From Betaproteobacteria bacterium (lineage in GTDB: Bacteria; Pseudomonadota; Gammaproteobacteria; Burkholderiales; Burkholderiaceae), in NCBI GenBank assembly GCA_009921765.1, contig RFXC01000235.1:1-6274 (forward strand): a stretch of 6,274 bases of DNA, read 5' to 3'. Positions 1-6,225 of the stretch are shown piece by piece. The first letter of the stretch is position 1. Each line of letters opens with the position of its first letter. The notes under the pieces were generated by a model, which saw only the letters and a program-made list of their open reading frames with translations, was not told the DNA's origin and did not search any database. The position numbers and the translations under genes were made by a program.

Positions 1-101
1 CCGCCTGCGCTTTCGATCGAAACCACCATCACTTTCGGGTTCGTAACCTTCAGCTTGTCGGTGAGGTATCCGACGCCGGCCTTCGCCATCTCGGGATACA
101 T
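1..101 (-). pseudogene. Internal fragment of a probable ABC substrate-binding protein, inverted relative to the operon
   Basis: Read on the minus strand from position 101 down to 1, there is an uninterrupted frame of 33 codons beginning Met-Tyr-Pro-Glu-Met-Ala-Lys and continuing through YLTDKLKVTNPKVMVVSIES. About four fifths of its codons end in G or C, as in the real genes here. The composition resembles the stretch of HAAT/Liv-type periplasmic binding proteins where a helix ending in a 'YLxxKLKVKNPKV' segment leads into a beta strand of the second lobe. It opposes the plus-strand tail at 113-190, which looks like the C-terminus of the same kind of protein. I infer an inverted internal piece of the binding-protein gene. 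The frame runs off the left edge, so it could also be a genuine separate minus-strand gene. The family call rests on pattern memory only. A GGAGG directly abuts the ATG, too close to act as a normal ribosome-binding site for it. Confidence 0.45.
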
Positions 102-116
102 CCTCCTTCCGGATGT
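98..116. repeat. Short inverted repeat at the head-to-head junction
   Basis: ACATCC at 98-103 and GGATGT at 111-116 are perfect inverted copies separated by the 7 bases TCCTTCC. The element sits exactly where coding quality switches from the minus strand (left) to the plus strand (right). Short inverted repeats at such a switch are typical of fold-back or template-switch inversions, whether biological or produced during amplification or assembly. Six-base arms can occur by chance, so the significance comes from the position. Confidence 0.5.
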
Positions 117-190
117 TCGGCTACGACTATGCTGCGAAGAAGTACGTCGCATTCGGCGAGTTCGCCGATTACGACAAGTACATGAAGTGA
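113..190 (+). CDS. C-terminal tail of a probable Liv-type substrate-binding protein (partial, livK-like)
   Basis: The 25 codons before the TGA at 188-190 read MFGYDYAAKKYVAFGEFADY followed by DKYMK. This is rich in Tyr/Lys/Phe with strongly G/C-ending codons, typical of the C-terminus of a periplasmic ligand-binding protein of the branched-chain amino acid (HAAT) family. Its place 23 bases upstream of livH is where the binding-protein gene of such operons often lies. The same frame upstream is low-quality (Arg/Ser/Pro-rich) and closes at a TGA at 62-64, so only the tail is recognisable. The Met at 113 is probably internal, not a real start. The gene therefore looks broken at about 98-116. Assignment to the family is inferred from composition and context. 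Confidence 0.5.
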   Translation: MFGYDYAAKKYVAFGEFADYDKYMK

Positions 191-213
191 TCCAACATCC
201 CGGGGCCCCAATC

Positions 214-1080
214 ATGCTCATTCAGGTCTTGCTCAGCGGAATCGCACTCGGCAGCATCTATGGTTTGGTGGCCCTGGGATTTGCAGTCATCTTCAAGGCA
301 ACCGATGTCTTCAATTTCGCGCAGGGCATGCTGGTTGCATTCGGCGCCTACTTTGCCGTCACCACCATCAACCTGCTCGGACTGCCTTTCCCGGTTGCCA
401 TTTTTGCCATCGTTGCCGCGAGCGCAGCGCTCGGCGTGATCATTCATGTGGTGTTCATTCAACCGCTCTCCGGGCGGCCAATGCTTGCCGTCATCATGCT
501 CACGATCGCCCTCTCGATCGTGATGCGCGCGGTGATCGAAATTCTCTACGGGTTGCAGGGGCGCACTCTCACCACCCCCATCCCCACGGGCATTTTCATG
601 ATCGGCGAGGTGCGCGTATCGCAACTTCATCTGGTGGCTGCCAGCGTCAGCTGGGTCTGCATGGCCGCATTCTTTGCATTCTTCCGTTTCACCCCGATCG
701 GGCTCCTGATGCGCGCGACCGCCGATGGCTACGAGGCGGCGCTGGTGTCGGGCATCAACGTCAAGGTGATGAACCGGCTTGCGTGGGGAATCGGTGCGTC
801 GCTCGCAGCTGTCGGTGGTCTGTTTCTGGGACAGTTGCAGATTGTCTCAACCGAGCTTGAGCACATCGGTCTGCTTGCCTTGCCGGCAGTTGTCATCGGC
901 GGCATGCAGAGCATCCCCGGCGCCATCATAGGCGGTCTGCTTGTCGGCCTCATCGAGCAACTGGCTGCCACCTACATCTCCCCCAAGTCCACCGATATCG
1001 TGGTCTATGGGTTGCTTCTCATGATTCTGATGGTGCGGCCCTGGGGATTGTTCGGGCAGCGCGAGCTGGGTCGCGTCTGA
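214..1080 (+). CDS. livH: LivH-type branched-chain amino acid ABC transporter permease
   Basis: This 288-residue inner-membrane permease is one half of the translocation pore of a HAAT-family importer, paired with LivM. The protein is very hydrophobic, with about eight predicted membrane segments. It opens with the family-typical LLSGIALGSIYGLVALG helix and the NFAQG motif (residues 34-38). The cytoplasmic coupling loop MRATADGYEAALVSGIN (about residues 166-182) is the EAA-like region that contacts the ATPases. The C-terminus MVRPWGLFGQ matches the family's usual 'RPxGLFG' ending. I chose the ATG at 214 because it gives the normal LivH length and N-terminus; the same frame extends upstream to 55, but that part reads as Arg-rich nonsense overlapping the binding-protein tail. 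The ribosome-binding site is weak (GGGG at 202-205). It leads a four-gene run with livM 18 bases downstream. Confidence 0.93.
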   Translation: MLIQVLLSGIALGSIYGLVALGFAVIFKATDVFNFAQGMLVAFGAYFAVTTINLLGLPFPVAIFAIVAASAALGVIIHVVFIQPLSGRPMLAVIMLTIALSIVMRAVIEILYGLQGRTLTTPIPTGIFMIGEVRVSQLHLVAASVSWVCMAAFFAFFRFTPIGLLMRATADGYEAALVSGINVKVMNRLAWGIGASLAAVGGLFLGQLQIVSTELEHIGLLALPAVVIGGMQSIPGAIIGGLLVGLIEQLAATYISPKSTDIVVYGLLLMILMVRPWGLFGQRELGRV

Positions 1081-1098
1081 AATCACGAGATCAACGCC

Positions 1099-2184
1099 AT
1101 GACTCACGACGTCGATTCTTTCCCGCGCGCTGGTCTGCCATGGGCACGCACCCTCCGCTGGCTGGTGGCCGTTGCTGCGCTCGTCTATCTGCCCACACTG
1201 CTTACGGAGCGGCAGATATTCGGATACGCGCTTTCCAATATGCAGCTTCTCAACATCGGCCTGAGTCAGGTCAATCTGATGCTGATCACGATGCTGGGCG
1301 CGCTCTCGCTCAACTATCTCACCGGATCGGCCGGGCTGATCTCGATCGGCCACGCCGCGTTCTACGCGGTGGGCGCGATGAGCGCAGCCATCACCGGATC
1401 CCAGTGGGGTTGGCCGTTTCCGGCGGTGCTCGTGGCAGCGGCCTTCAGCGGTGCGCTCGCGGGACTCTTTGCGGGGCTCCCCTCGCTTCGCGTGCGGGGG
1501 CTCTATTTCGTGCTGTCCACATTCGCGCTCCACTACATCGTGGTGTTCATTTTCATGGAGTACCAGTTCAAATTCTTTGACGTGGTGGGGGTGCCCTACA
1601 AGGCTGCCGAACTTGGCAGCTGGGCCCTCAACACACCCACGCGCTGGTACTTTTTCCTGCTGCCGCTGGTGGTCGCGGTGTACTGGCTGCTCCATAACAG
1701 CCTTCGCACGCGCGAGGGCCGCGCCATGCAGGCGATGCGCGACCACGAGCTCGCTGCCACCGCGAACGGCATCGACGTACGCATACTGCGGCTCAAGGCG
1801 TTCGCATTCAGCTCATCGATTGCAGCGGTGGGAGGCGCGCTCTATGCCTACTACCTCACCAATGTCACATCGGAATTCTTCGGCATTCAATTCGCCATTC
1901 AGTTCATCGCCATGATCATCATCGGCGGCATGGGCTCGCTACCCGGCGCGGTCGTGGGCGCCGCGGTGTGGCTGCTGCTGCCGTCCATCATCAACGGGCT
2001 GGCTGCGCAGGCGGGCGACACCACCGGGCTGGTACGCAGCATGCTGGTAGACCACAAGCCGCAGCTGGTGCAGGCGATCTTTGGTTCGGTGGTCATCCTG
2101 CTGTTGATCTTCGCGCCCTGGGGTATCACGGGAATGGTCAGCCGGTTGCAGGCAAAATTTGCTGCGCGGAGGGCCAAGTCATGA
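1099..2184 (+). CDS. livM: LivM-type branched-chain amino acid ABC transporter permease
   Basis: This 361-residue inner-membrane permease is the LivH partner in the importer. It has a short cytoplasmic N-terminus, then about nine to ten hydrophobic segments. The LivM hallmark GLISIGHAAF lies at residues 79-88. The EAA-like coupling loop AMRDHELAATANGIDV lies near residues 212-227. A Gly-rich IIIGGMGSLPGA segment follows, and the protein ends with APWGITGM before a basic tail. Length and layout are normal for LivM. Position 1099 is the first ATG of the frame, preceded by only a weak GAGA purine stretch (1087-1090). Its TGA (2182-2184) overlaps the livF ATG (2181) as ATGA, so the two are likely translationally coupled. 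No truncation or frameshift is seen. Confidence 0.93.
   Translation: MTHDVDSFPRAGLPWARTLRWLVAVAALVYLPTLLTERQIFGYALSNMQLLNIGLSQVNLMLITMLGALSLNYLTGSAGLISIGHAAFYAVGAMSAAITGSQWGWPFPAVLVAAAFSGALAGLFAGLPSLRVRGLYFVLSTFALHYIVVFIFMEYQFKFFDVVGVPYKAAELGSWALNTPTRWYFFLLPLVVAVYWLLHNSLRTREGRAMQAMRDHELAATANGIDVRILRLKAFAFSSSIAAVGGALYAYYLTNVTSEFFGIQFAIQFIAMIIIGGMGSLPGAVVGAAVWLLLPSIINGLAAQAGDTTGLVRSMLVDHKPQLVQAIFGSVVILLLIFAPWGITGMVSRLQAKFAARRAKS
2168..2173 (+). promoter_or_regulatory. Shine-Dalgarno site of livF
   Basis: GGAGGG lies inside the end of livM, 7 bases before the ATG at 2181. It fixes the livF start there even though the reading frame stays open far upstream, to 1968, where it merely overlaps livM. 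Confidence 0.8.
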
Positions 2185-2933
2185 CCCAGGCACTCGAGAT
2201 TCGCGACCTCTCGGTCCGCTATGCGAGCAAAGGGCTTGCGCTTGACAGCGTAAGTCTCTCGATCCCGAAGTCGGGCGTGGTGGCGCTTCTTGGCGCAAAC
2301 GGAGCCGGCAAGACCACGCTGATCCGCGCCATTTCCGGGCTGCTGCCGCTTCATGGCGGACAAATCGTTCAAGGCAGCATTCAAATGGACGGACAGTCCG
2401 TGCTGGGGGTTCCGGCCCACACGCTGGTGCGGCGCGGGCTCGGACAGGTCCCTGAAGGCCGTCTGGTCTTCAAGCAGTTGAGCGTGGAGGAGAATCTCAA
2501 GGTGGGCGCGGCCGTGCTGCCTCGTGCCACCGAGAGAGAACGGCTCGATGGCGTCTATGCGCTTTTCCCCAGATTGCTCGAGCGCCGGCGCCAGGCGGCA
2601 GGCTGGCTGTCGGGCGGCGAGCAGCAGATGCTTGCGCTCGGCCGCGCACTGGTTACCCAACCCCGACTCCTTCTGGTGGATGAACTCTCGCTGGGACTCG
2701 CGCCCCTGATCGTGAGTGCCATCTACAAGCAACTCGATCTGGTTGGCAAGACGCTAGGCGCTTCGATTCTCGTGGTCGAGCAAAACGCCCGGCTCGCGCT
2801 CAATTTCGCTGCCACCGCCTATGTCCTCGAGCGCGGCCGCATCACCCTCAGTGGACCATCCGAAGAAGTCGCCCTGAGCGCCGTGGTGCAGGAGTCCTAC
2901 CTGGGCGCCATCAAGCAGGAGCGCGAGGCATGA
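2181..2933 (+). CDS. livF: LivF-type ABC transporter ATP-binding protein
   Basis: This 250-residue cytoplasmic ATPase is one of the two nucleotide-binding subunits driving the importer. Walker A is GANGAGKT (residues 38-45). The Q-loop segment LGQVPEGRLVF is characteristic of LivF rather than LivG. The ABC signature LSGGEQ is at 143-148 and Walker B ends in D167-E168. The segment after Walker B reads DELSLGLAP where many homologues have DEPSLGLAP, a tolerated variant. The H-loop position reads VEQN (Glu200-Gln201-Asn202), as in E. coli LivF, so the usual switch histidine is absent from this subunit and supplied only by LivG. The start at 2181 is set by a good Shine-Dalgarno site and the ATGA overlap with livM. 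The stop (2931-2933) overlaps the livG start in the same way. Here livF precedes livG, the reverse of the E. coli order. Confidence 0.94.
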   Translation: MTQALEIRDLSVRYASKGLALDSVSLSIPKSGVVALLGANGAGKTTLIRAISGLLPLHGGQIVQGSIQMDGQSVLGVPAHTLVRRGLGQVPEGRLVFKQLSVEENLKVGAAVLPRATERERLDGVYALFPRLLERRRQAAGWLSGGEQQMLALGRALVTQPRLLLVDELSLGLAPLIVSAIYKQLDLVGKTLGASILVVEQNARLALNFAATAYVLERGRITLSGPSEEVALSAVVQESYLGAIKQEREA

Positions 2934-3694
2934 GTCATCCCCTCTTGCAGGTTCGCGAACTGCTCATGCAGTTTCAGGGTCTGACCGCACTCGACCGTGT
3001 GAGTTTCGAGGTTCAGGCGGGTTCCATCACCTCACTGATGGGCCCGAACGGCGCCGGAAAGACCACGCTATTCAATTGCGTGACCGGCATGTACCGGCCG
3101 ACTTCCGGCCGGGTTGAATTTGCCGGGCAGGACATCACCGCCAGACGCGCACACGACATCGCGCGCTGCGGCATCGCCCGTACCTTTCAGAATCTGGCGC
3201 TGTTCGGCGGTCTCAGCGTGCTTGAAAACCTGCTGGTGGGCACGTACCTGCAAGGGAAATCGGGCCTGCTTCAGGGCGCCCTGCTGTCGCGCGCCGCGCG
3301 CCGAGAGCGAGCCGAGGGCGTCGCCGCAGCCCACCAGGTGCTCAACTACCTCGGGCTCACCGACTCGGCACATCTCCTGCCAGGTGAGTTGCCCTATGGC
3401 CGCCAGAAACAGCTGGAGTTCGGGCGGGCGCTGATGCAGAAGGCCCGTCTGATTCTGCTGGATGAACCCATGGCAGGCATGAGCCAGGCCGAGAAGCAGG
3501 CCATGACCCAGCTGATCCTTCGGGTTCGCGCGGAGATGGGCGTGAGCTTTCTGCTGGTCGAGCATGATGTGCCGGTCATCATGGAGATTTCCGATCACAT
3601 CGTTGTGCTCGATTTCGGCAGGAAAATTGCCGAAGGCAATCCGGCTGCAGTCCAGGTGAACCCCGACGTGATTGCCGCCTATCTGGGGCAGTGA
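2930..3694 (+). CDS. livG: LivG-type ABC transporter ATP-binding protein
   Basis: This 254-residue cytoplasmic ATPase is the second nucleotide-binding subunit of the importer. Walker A is GPNGAGKT (38-45). The Q-loop region IARTFQNLALFGGLSVLEN is typical of LivG. The signature is the degenerate LPYGRQ (154-159), which replaces LSGGQ as the family commonly does (LSYG/LAYG). Walker B is LILLDEP with D178-E179. The switch histidine is present (VEHD, H212), followed by the LivG-type ending DFGRKIAEGNP...VIAAYLG. The order of motifs and the length are normal. The ATG at 2930 overlaps the livF stop (ATGA) and has purine-rich GAGG just upstream, so translation is probably coupled. It is the last gene of the operon, and the next gene converges on it 32 bases away. 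Confidence 0.95.
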   Translation: MSHPLLQVRELLMQFQGLTALDRVSFEVQAGSITSLMGPNGAGKTTLFNCVTGMYRPTSGRVEFAGQDITARRAHDIARCGIARTFQNLALFGGLSVLENLLVGTYLQGKSGLLQGALLSRAARRERAEGVAAAHQVLNYLGLTDSAHLLPGELPYGRQKQLEFGRALMQKARLILLDEPMAGMSQAEKQAMTQLILRVRAEMGVSFLLVEHDVPVIMEISDHIVVLDFGRKIAEGNPAAVQVNPDVIAAYLGQ

Positions 3695-3705
3695 CCCACG
3701 CGCGA

Positions 3706-3728
3706 GGCGCCATTGGCCCTATGGCGCT
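3706..3728. terminator. Possible bidirectional terminator hairpin between livG and the Bug gene
   Basis: GCGCCAT (3707-3713) pairs perfectly with ATGGCGC (3721-3727) around a 7-base loop, with a flanking G-T wobble. It lies between convergent genes, starts 12 bases after the livG stop, and its right arm reaches into the Bug gene's stop codon (3727-3729). No T-run follows on either strand, so it is not a textbook intrinsic terminator. It may act as an mRNA 3' end structure instead. A second TGGCGC at 3731-3736 could form an alternative pairing. Confidence 0.35.
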
Positions 3729-4791
3729 ATTGGCGCTCTATCTTCCGGCTGTCAATCACCCCCTGCCACTTGCGCAACTCGGTGGCCACGAACCGGTTGA
3801 TCTCTTCCACCGAGCCCGCCTGCGGTTCGCCCCCAAGGTCGATCAGACGCCGGCTCATGTCGGGCTGGGCGAGCGCAGACCGAACCTGACTGTTGAGGTA
3901 CTGAACGATGGGGTCGGGGGTTCCGCCGGTGACACCAAGTGCGATGAAGGACACCACCTCATACCCGGGCAAGGCCTCGGCTACGGTGGCAAGCTCGGGC
4001 ATGACTGGATAACGATCCCGACTGGTTGCCGCGAGCGCCCGCAATTTGCCGCTCTTGATGAACTGCAGCGACAGCGTGGGGGCCTCAAAGAGGAAATCCA
4101 CCCGTCCGGCAAGCGCTTCGCTCAGCGCAGTGGTGCCGCCACGCGTGGGGATGTGGACGGTTTCGATACCCGCCATCGCATTCAGAAGCTCAACCGTGAG
4201 ATGCCCGATCGAGCCCACACCCGAGCTGGCGTAATTCAGCACGCCCGGATGCCGCCGGGCATGCGCAAGAAAGTCGGCAAAGCTGGTGTGTGGCGATTGC
4301 GCCGGCACATTGAGAATGAAGGGATAGGAGGTGACCATCGATACCATGGTCATGTCTTTGAGCGGATCGAAAACCGGCCTGGCCGCGAGCGCCGCCGCGG
4401 CCGGATACGCGCCGGTGACAAGCAGCAAGGTGTACCCGTCGGGCTTCGCGCGTGCCACGGCAGCCGCGCCCACCATACCCCCTGCACCCGGCCGGTTCTC
4501 AACCACGACGGGCTTGCCAGTGAGATCGGTGAGCTTCTGCGCCAGGAGTCGAGCCATGATGTCAGCCGAGCCCCCAGGCGCAAAAGGACAGACCAGCGTA
4601 AGGGGGCGGGCCGGATAGGCGCCAGGCAATGAATCAGCGGATACCGCCTGAGACCAGGCCGATGCGGGCGTAAGCGAAACCAGCACGAGCGACAGCACGG
4701 CTGCGCAGATCGCCCGGAACCGAGCGGTGACTGTGACGGACAGTGTGCGTCGGGCCAAAAAGCGAACAGGCGAATGCAACAAAGCTGTCAT
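3727..4791 (-). CDS. Bug-family (TctC-like) tripartite tricarboxylate transporter solute receptor
   Basis: This 354-residue secreted periplasmic binding protein belongs to the Bug/TctC family, whose members bind carboxylates, amides or other small organic solutes and feed TctAB permeases or act in sensing. A signal peptide is visible: a long basic n-region (residues 1-26), a hydrophobic core (about 27-41) and an Ala-x-Ala site (PASA, likely cleavage after Ala45). The mature start matches the family closely: YPARPLTLVCPFAPGGSADI (59-78), then VVENRPGAGG (96-105), then KPDGYTLL. Downstream come LNYASSGVGSIGHL, SGKLRALAATS and LPGYE. The usual length is about 320-330; the excess lies in the n-region. 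The ATG at 4791 is supported by AGGAG 9 bases upstream. No tctA or tctB lies in the window, so it is an orphan receptor here, which is common for Bug proteins. It is divergent from the VOC gene. Ligand unknown. Confidence 0.93.
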   Translation of the reverse strand: MTALLHSPVRFLARRTLSVTVTARFRAICAAVLSLVLVSLTPASAWSQAVSADSLPGAYPARPLTLVCPFAPGGSADIMARLLAQKLTDLTGKPVVVENRPGAGGMVGAAAVARAKPDGYTLLLVTGAYPAAAALAARPVFDPLKDMTMVSMVTSYPFILNVPAQSPHTSFADFLAHARRHPGVLNYASSGVGSIGHLTVELLNAMAGIETVHIPTRGGTTALSEALAGRVDFLFEAPTLSLQFIKSGKLRALAATSRDRYPVMPELATVAEALPGYEVVSFIALGVTGGTPDPIVQYLNSQVRSALAQPDMSRRLIDLGGEPQAGSVEEINRFVATELRKWQGVIDSRKIERQ

Positions 4792-4800
4792 GGCTGGAGA

Positions 4801-4805
4801 CTCCT
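4801..4805 (-). promoter_or_regulatory. Shine-Dalgarno site of the Bug receptor gene
   Basis: On the minus strand this reads AGGAG, 9 bases before the ATG at 4791. It supports the long N-terminus; no ATG, GTG or TTG codon is visible nearer to the hydrophobic core. Confidence 0.75.
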
Positions 4806-4932
4806 ATCGATTGATGCGGACACCGCCCGCCCTCACCTGATTCCGGCGCGGCGAGTCTGTGTGCCTGCATCGAAGGCCGGGAGACGTTAGGATAAAGGAT
4901 CGAGCACGACAGGCAATCAACTCCGCAACGTC

Positions 4933-4944
4933 GGTCAACTGACC
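4933..4944. promoter_or_regulatory. Candidate operator palindrome
   Basis: GGTCA and TGACC form perfect inverted arms around a 2-base centre (GGTCAACTGACC), 34 bases before the VOC start codon. GntR-type regulators often bind GGTC/GACC-like dyads, but no regulator gene is in the window. A 5-base dyad can occur by chance, so this is only a candidate. Confidence 0.3.
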
Positions 4945-4978
4945 CTCTCAGTCACCCAACTTCCCACGACACAATCCA

Positions 4979-6211
4979 ATGAGCGTACCCGAATCTCATC
5001 CAGCAAGCGTTGACGGCGTTCGGCTTCCCCGCCCCTTTCAGATCCGGCGGCTCGGTCACTTTGGCATCAACGTGGCATCGGTTGATCGAGCCATGGACTT
5101 CTACGGGCGACTGCTCGGCTTCGAGATTTCCGACCAGCTTGATTTTGGCCCCCGTCTTACGCCCGAAGCTCGCGCCGAAGTGGGCCCCACGGTGGGATTC
5201 TTCACGCGCCACGGAACCGATCATCATTCTTTCGTGATCTTTCCCCGGGCAGCGGTCCATGCAAGCAATCCCCACTACCGTGCCCATCCCCGCGTGAACA
5301 TCAATCAGATCACCTGGCAGGTGGGAAGTCTGCGCGAGGTCGTTCAGGGGCTGGTCTGGTTCGAAACCCAGGGCGCCAAGATCATGCGTGCCGGACGCGA
5401 CACGCCGGGGTCCAACTGGCACTTCTATCCGGCCGATCCGGCGGGTCATATCAACGAGTTGTATTACGGCATCGAGCAGATTGGCTGGTCCGGGCACTCC
5501 AAACCCGCAGCGGTGCACGACATCCGCTACACCCAGCCCCCGCAACTGCCGCACCGGTCGGAGTTCGACGAGGTGAACCAGGCGATCGCGAAAGGCGTGA
5601 ACCTCGCGAGCGGCTATCGCCGGGCCACCGGTATTCCCGAGACCCATGATGTGGGGGGCGTGCTCCTGCCGCGGCCCTTCAAGGTGGTGAAAATCGGGCC
5701 AGTCCGCCTGTTTGTCGATGACATGGTGCAGGCCCTGCGCTTTTATCGCGACCTGATGGGGCTCGCGCTCACTGAAACCGTCGACGTACTGGGTGAGCCT
5801 TGCCACTTTCTGAGGGCCAACACCGAGCACCACTCGCTCGCGCTGTTGCCAGAGTCACTGCGGGGCAAACTCGGCATTGCGAATGGGCAGAGCCTCGCCG
5901 GATTCGGCTTGCAGGTCGGCACCTATGACCAGCTGCGGCGTGCAGTCACGTTCCTCGAGCAGCACGGCTGCACGCGTCTTGCACTGCCCCAATCATTGTC
6001 CCCAGGGATGGGCCATCACATCTGGCTGCAGGACCCTGACGGCAACGCCGTTCAGCTCTACTGGGAAATGGAGCAGATCGGCTGGAGTGGTCTGCCCTGC
6101 CCACCCGATCAGCGCCGCGTCTGGTCAAGCAACCCATCCGACTGGCCCGAGGTGATCGATGCCCGAACCGACAGCTTCATGGGCGAAGTGTTTCTTGGAC
6201 CGATCAACTAG
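4979..6211 (+). CDS. Two-domain VOC family protein (glyoxalase/extradiol-dioxygenase fold)
   Basis: This 410-residue protein, probably cytoplasmic since no signal peptide is seen, is built of two related VOC units. Each begins LPRPF (16-20 and 230-234). Each then has a beta strand and helix ending in a Phe-Tyr pair (FY at 41-42 and 255-256), an HHS motif (82-84 and 284-286), a DPxG turn (153-156 and 352-355) and the repeated EQIGWSG (166-172 and 365-371). By eye-alignment to type I extradiol dioxygenases, domain 1 keeps the first His (H27) and the Glu (E160) of the metal triad, but has Gln110 at the second His position. Domain 2 has Pro241, Gly308 and Gln359, so it has probably lost metal binding. 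The family includes ring-cleaving dioxygenases, epimerases and lyases; the reaction here cannot be named. The ATG at 4979 is the first in its frame (upstream stop at 4940-4942) but has no clear Shine-Dalgarno site. It probably forms an operon with the amidohydrolase gene 14 bases downstream. Confidence 0.85.
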   Translation: MSVPESHPASVDGVRLPRPFQIRRLGHFGINVASVDRAMDFYGRLLGFEISDQLDFGPRLTPEARAEVGPTVGFFTRHGTDHHSFVIFPRAAVHASNPHYRAHPRVNINQITWQVGSLREVVQGLVWFETQGAKIMRAGRDTPGSNWHFYPADPAGHINELYYGIEQIGWSGHSKPAAVHDIRYTQPPQLPHRSEFDEVNQAIAKGVNLASGYRRATGIPETHDVGGVLLPRPFKVVKIGPVRLFVDDMVQALRFYRDLMGLALTETVDVLGEPCHFLRANTEHHSLALLPESLRGKLGIANGQSLAGFGLQVGTYDQLRRAVTFLEQHGCTRLALPQSLSPGMGHHIWLQDPDGNAVQLYWEMEQIGWSGLPCPPDQRRVWSSNPSDWPEVIDARTDSFMGEVFLGPIN

Positions 6212-6216
6212 CCCTC

Positions 6217-6222
6217 GGAGGG
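6217..6222 (+). promoter_or_regulatory. Shine-Dalgarno-like site before the amidohydrolase gene, unusually close to the ATG
   Basis: GGAGGG lies only 3 bases before the ATG at 6226, shorter than the usual 5-9. The encoded N-terminus nevertheless fits the family from that Met, so I keep this start. Confidence 0.55.
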
Positions 6223-6225
6223 TAG

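Larger units (their letters stand above)
4792..4978. other. Divergent intergenic region, probable promoters for the Bug and VOC genes
   Basis: These 187 bases separate two divergently transcribed genes, so promoters for both should lie here. I see no strong sigma-70 pair. The best -10-like match on the plus strand is TAGGAT at 4888-4893, without a convincing -35 at the right distance. A palindrome at 4933-4944 is listed separately. No small gene is supported. Confidence 0.5.

Noticed and set aside
202..209. GGGGCCCC palindrome just before livH
   Set aside because: It is short, GC-only and expected by chance in high-GC DNA; there is no T-run and no second arm to suggest a terminator or operator.
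55..213. Upstream extension of the livH frame to a 341-residue protein
   Set aside because: The extra 53 residues are Arg/Val-rich, overlap the binding-protein tail in another frame and do not resemble a LivH N-terminus. The ATG at 214 gives the normal 288-residue length.
847..1746. Long minus-strand reading frame (299 codons) across livH and livM
   Set aside because: Its His/Arg/Glu/Gln-rich composition is typical of the antisense of hydrophobic genes with high GC, and it has no recognisable motif.
1968..2180. Upstream extension of the livF frame into livM
   Set aside because: It lies wholly within livM, and its Ala/Gly/His-rich translation is an out-of-frame shadow. A good Shine-Dalgarno site places the start at 2181.
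2778..2786. Missing switch histidine in LivF (EQN instead of EHD)
   Set aside because: This is the normal state of LivF subunits, as in E. coli; LivG keeps the histidine (H212). It is not a defect.
3389..3406. Degenerate ABC signature LPYGRQ in LivG
   Set aside because: LivG proteins commonly carry LSYG or LAYG instead of LSGG, so this is ordinary family variation.
3691..4632. Plus-strand reading frame of 313 codons opposite the Bug gene
   Set aside because: The minus-strand protein matches the Bug family along its length; the plus-strand translation is Arg/Gly/His-rich and resembles no family.
4952..5833. Minus-strand reading frame of 293 codons opposite the VOC gene
   Set aside because: It is antisense to the two VOC domains with their repeated motifs, and its His/Asp/Gly-rich composition is that of a shadow frame.
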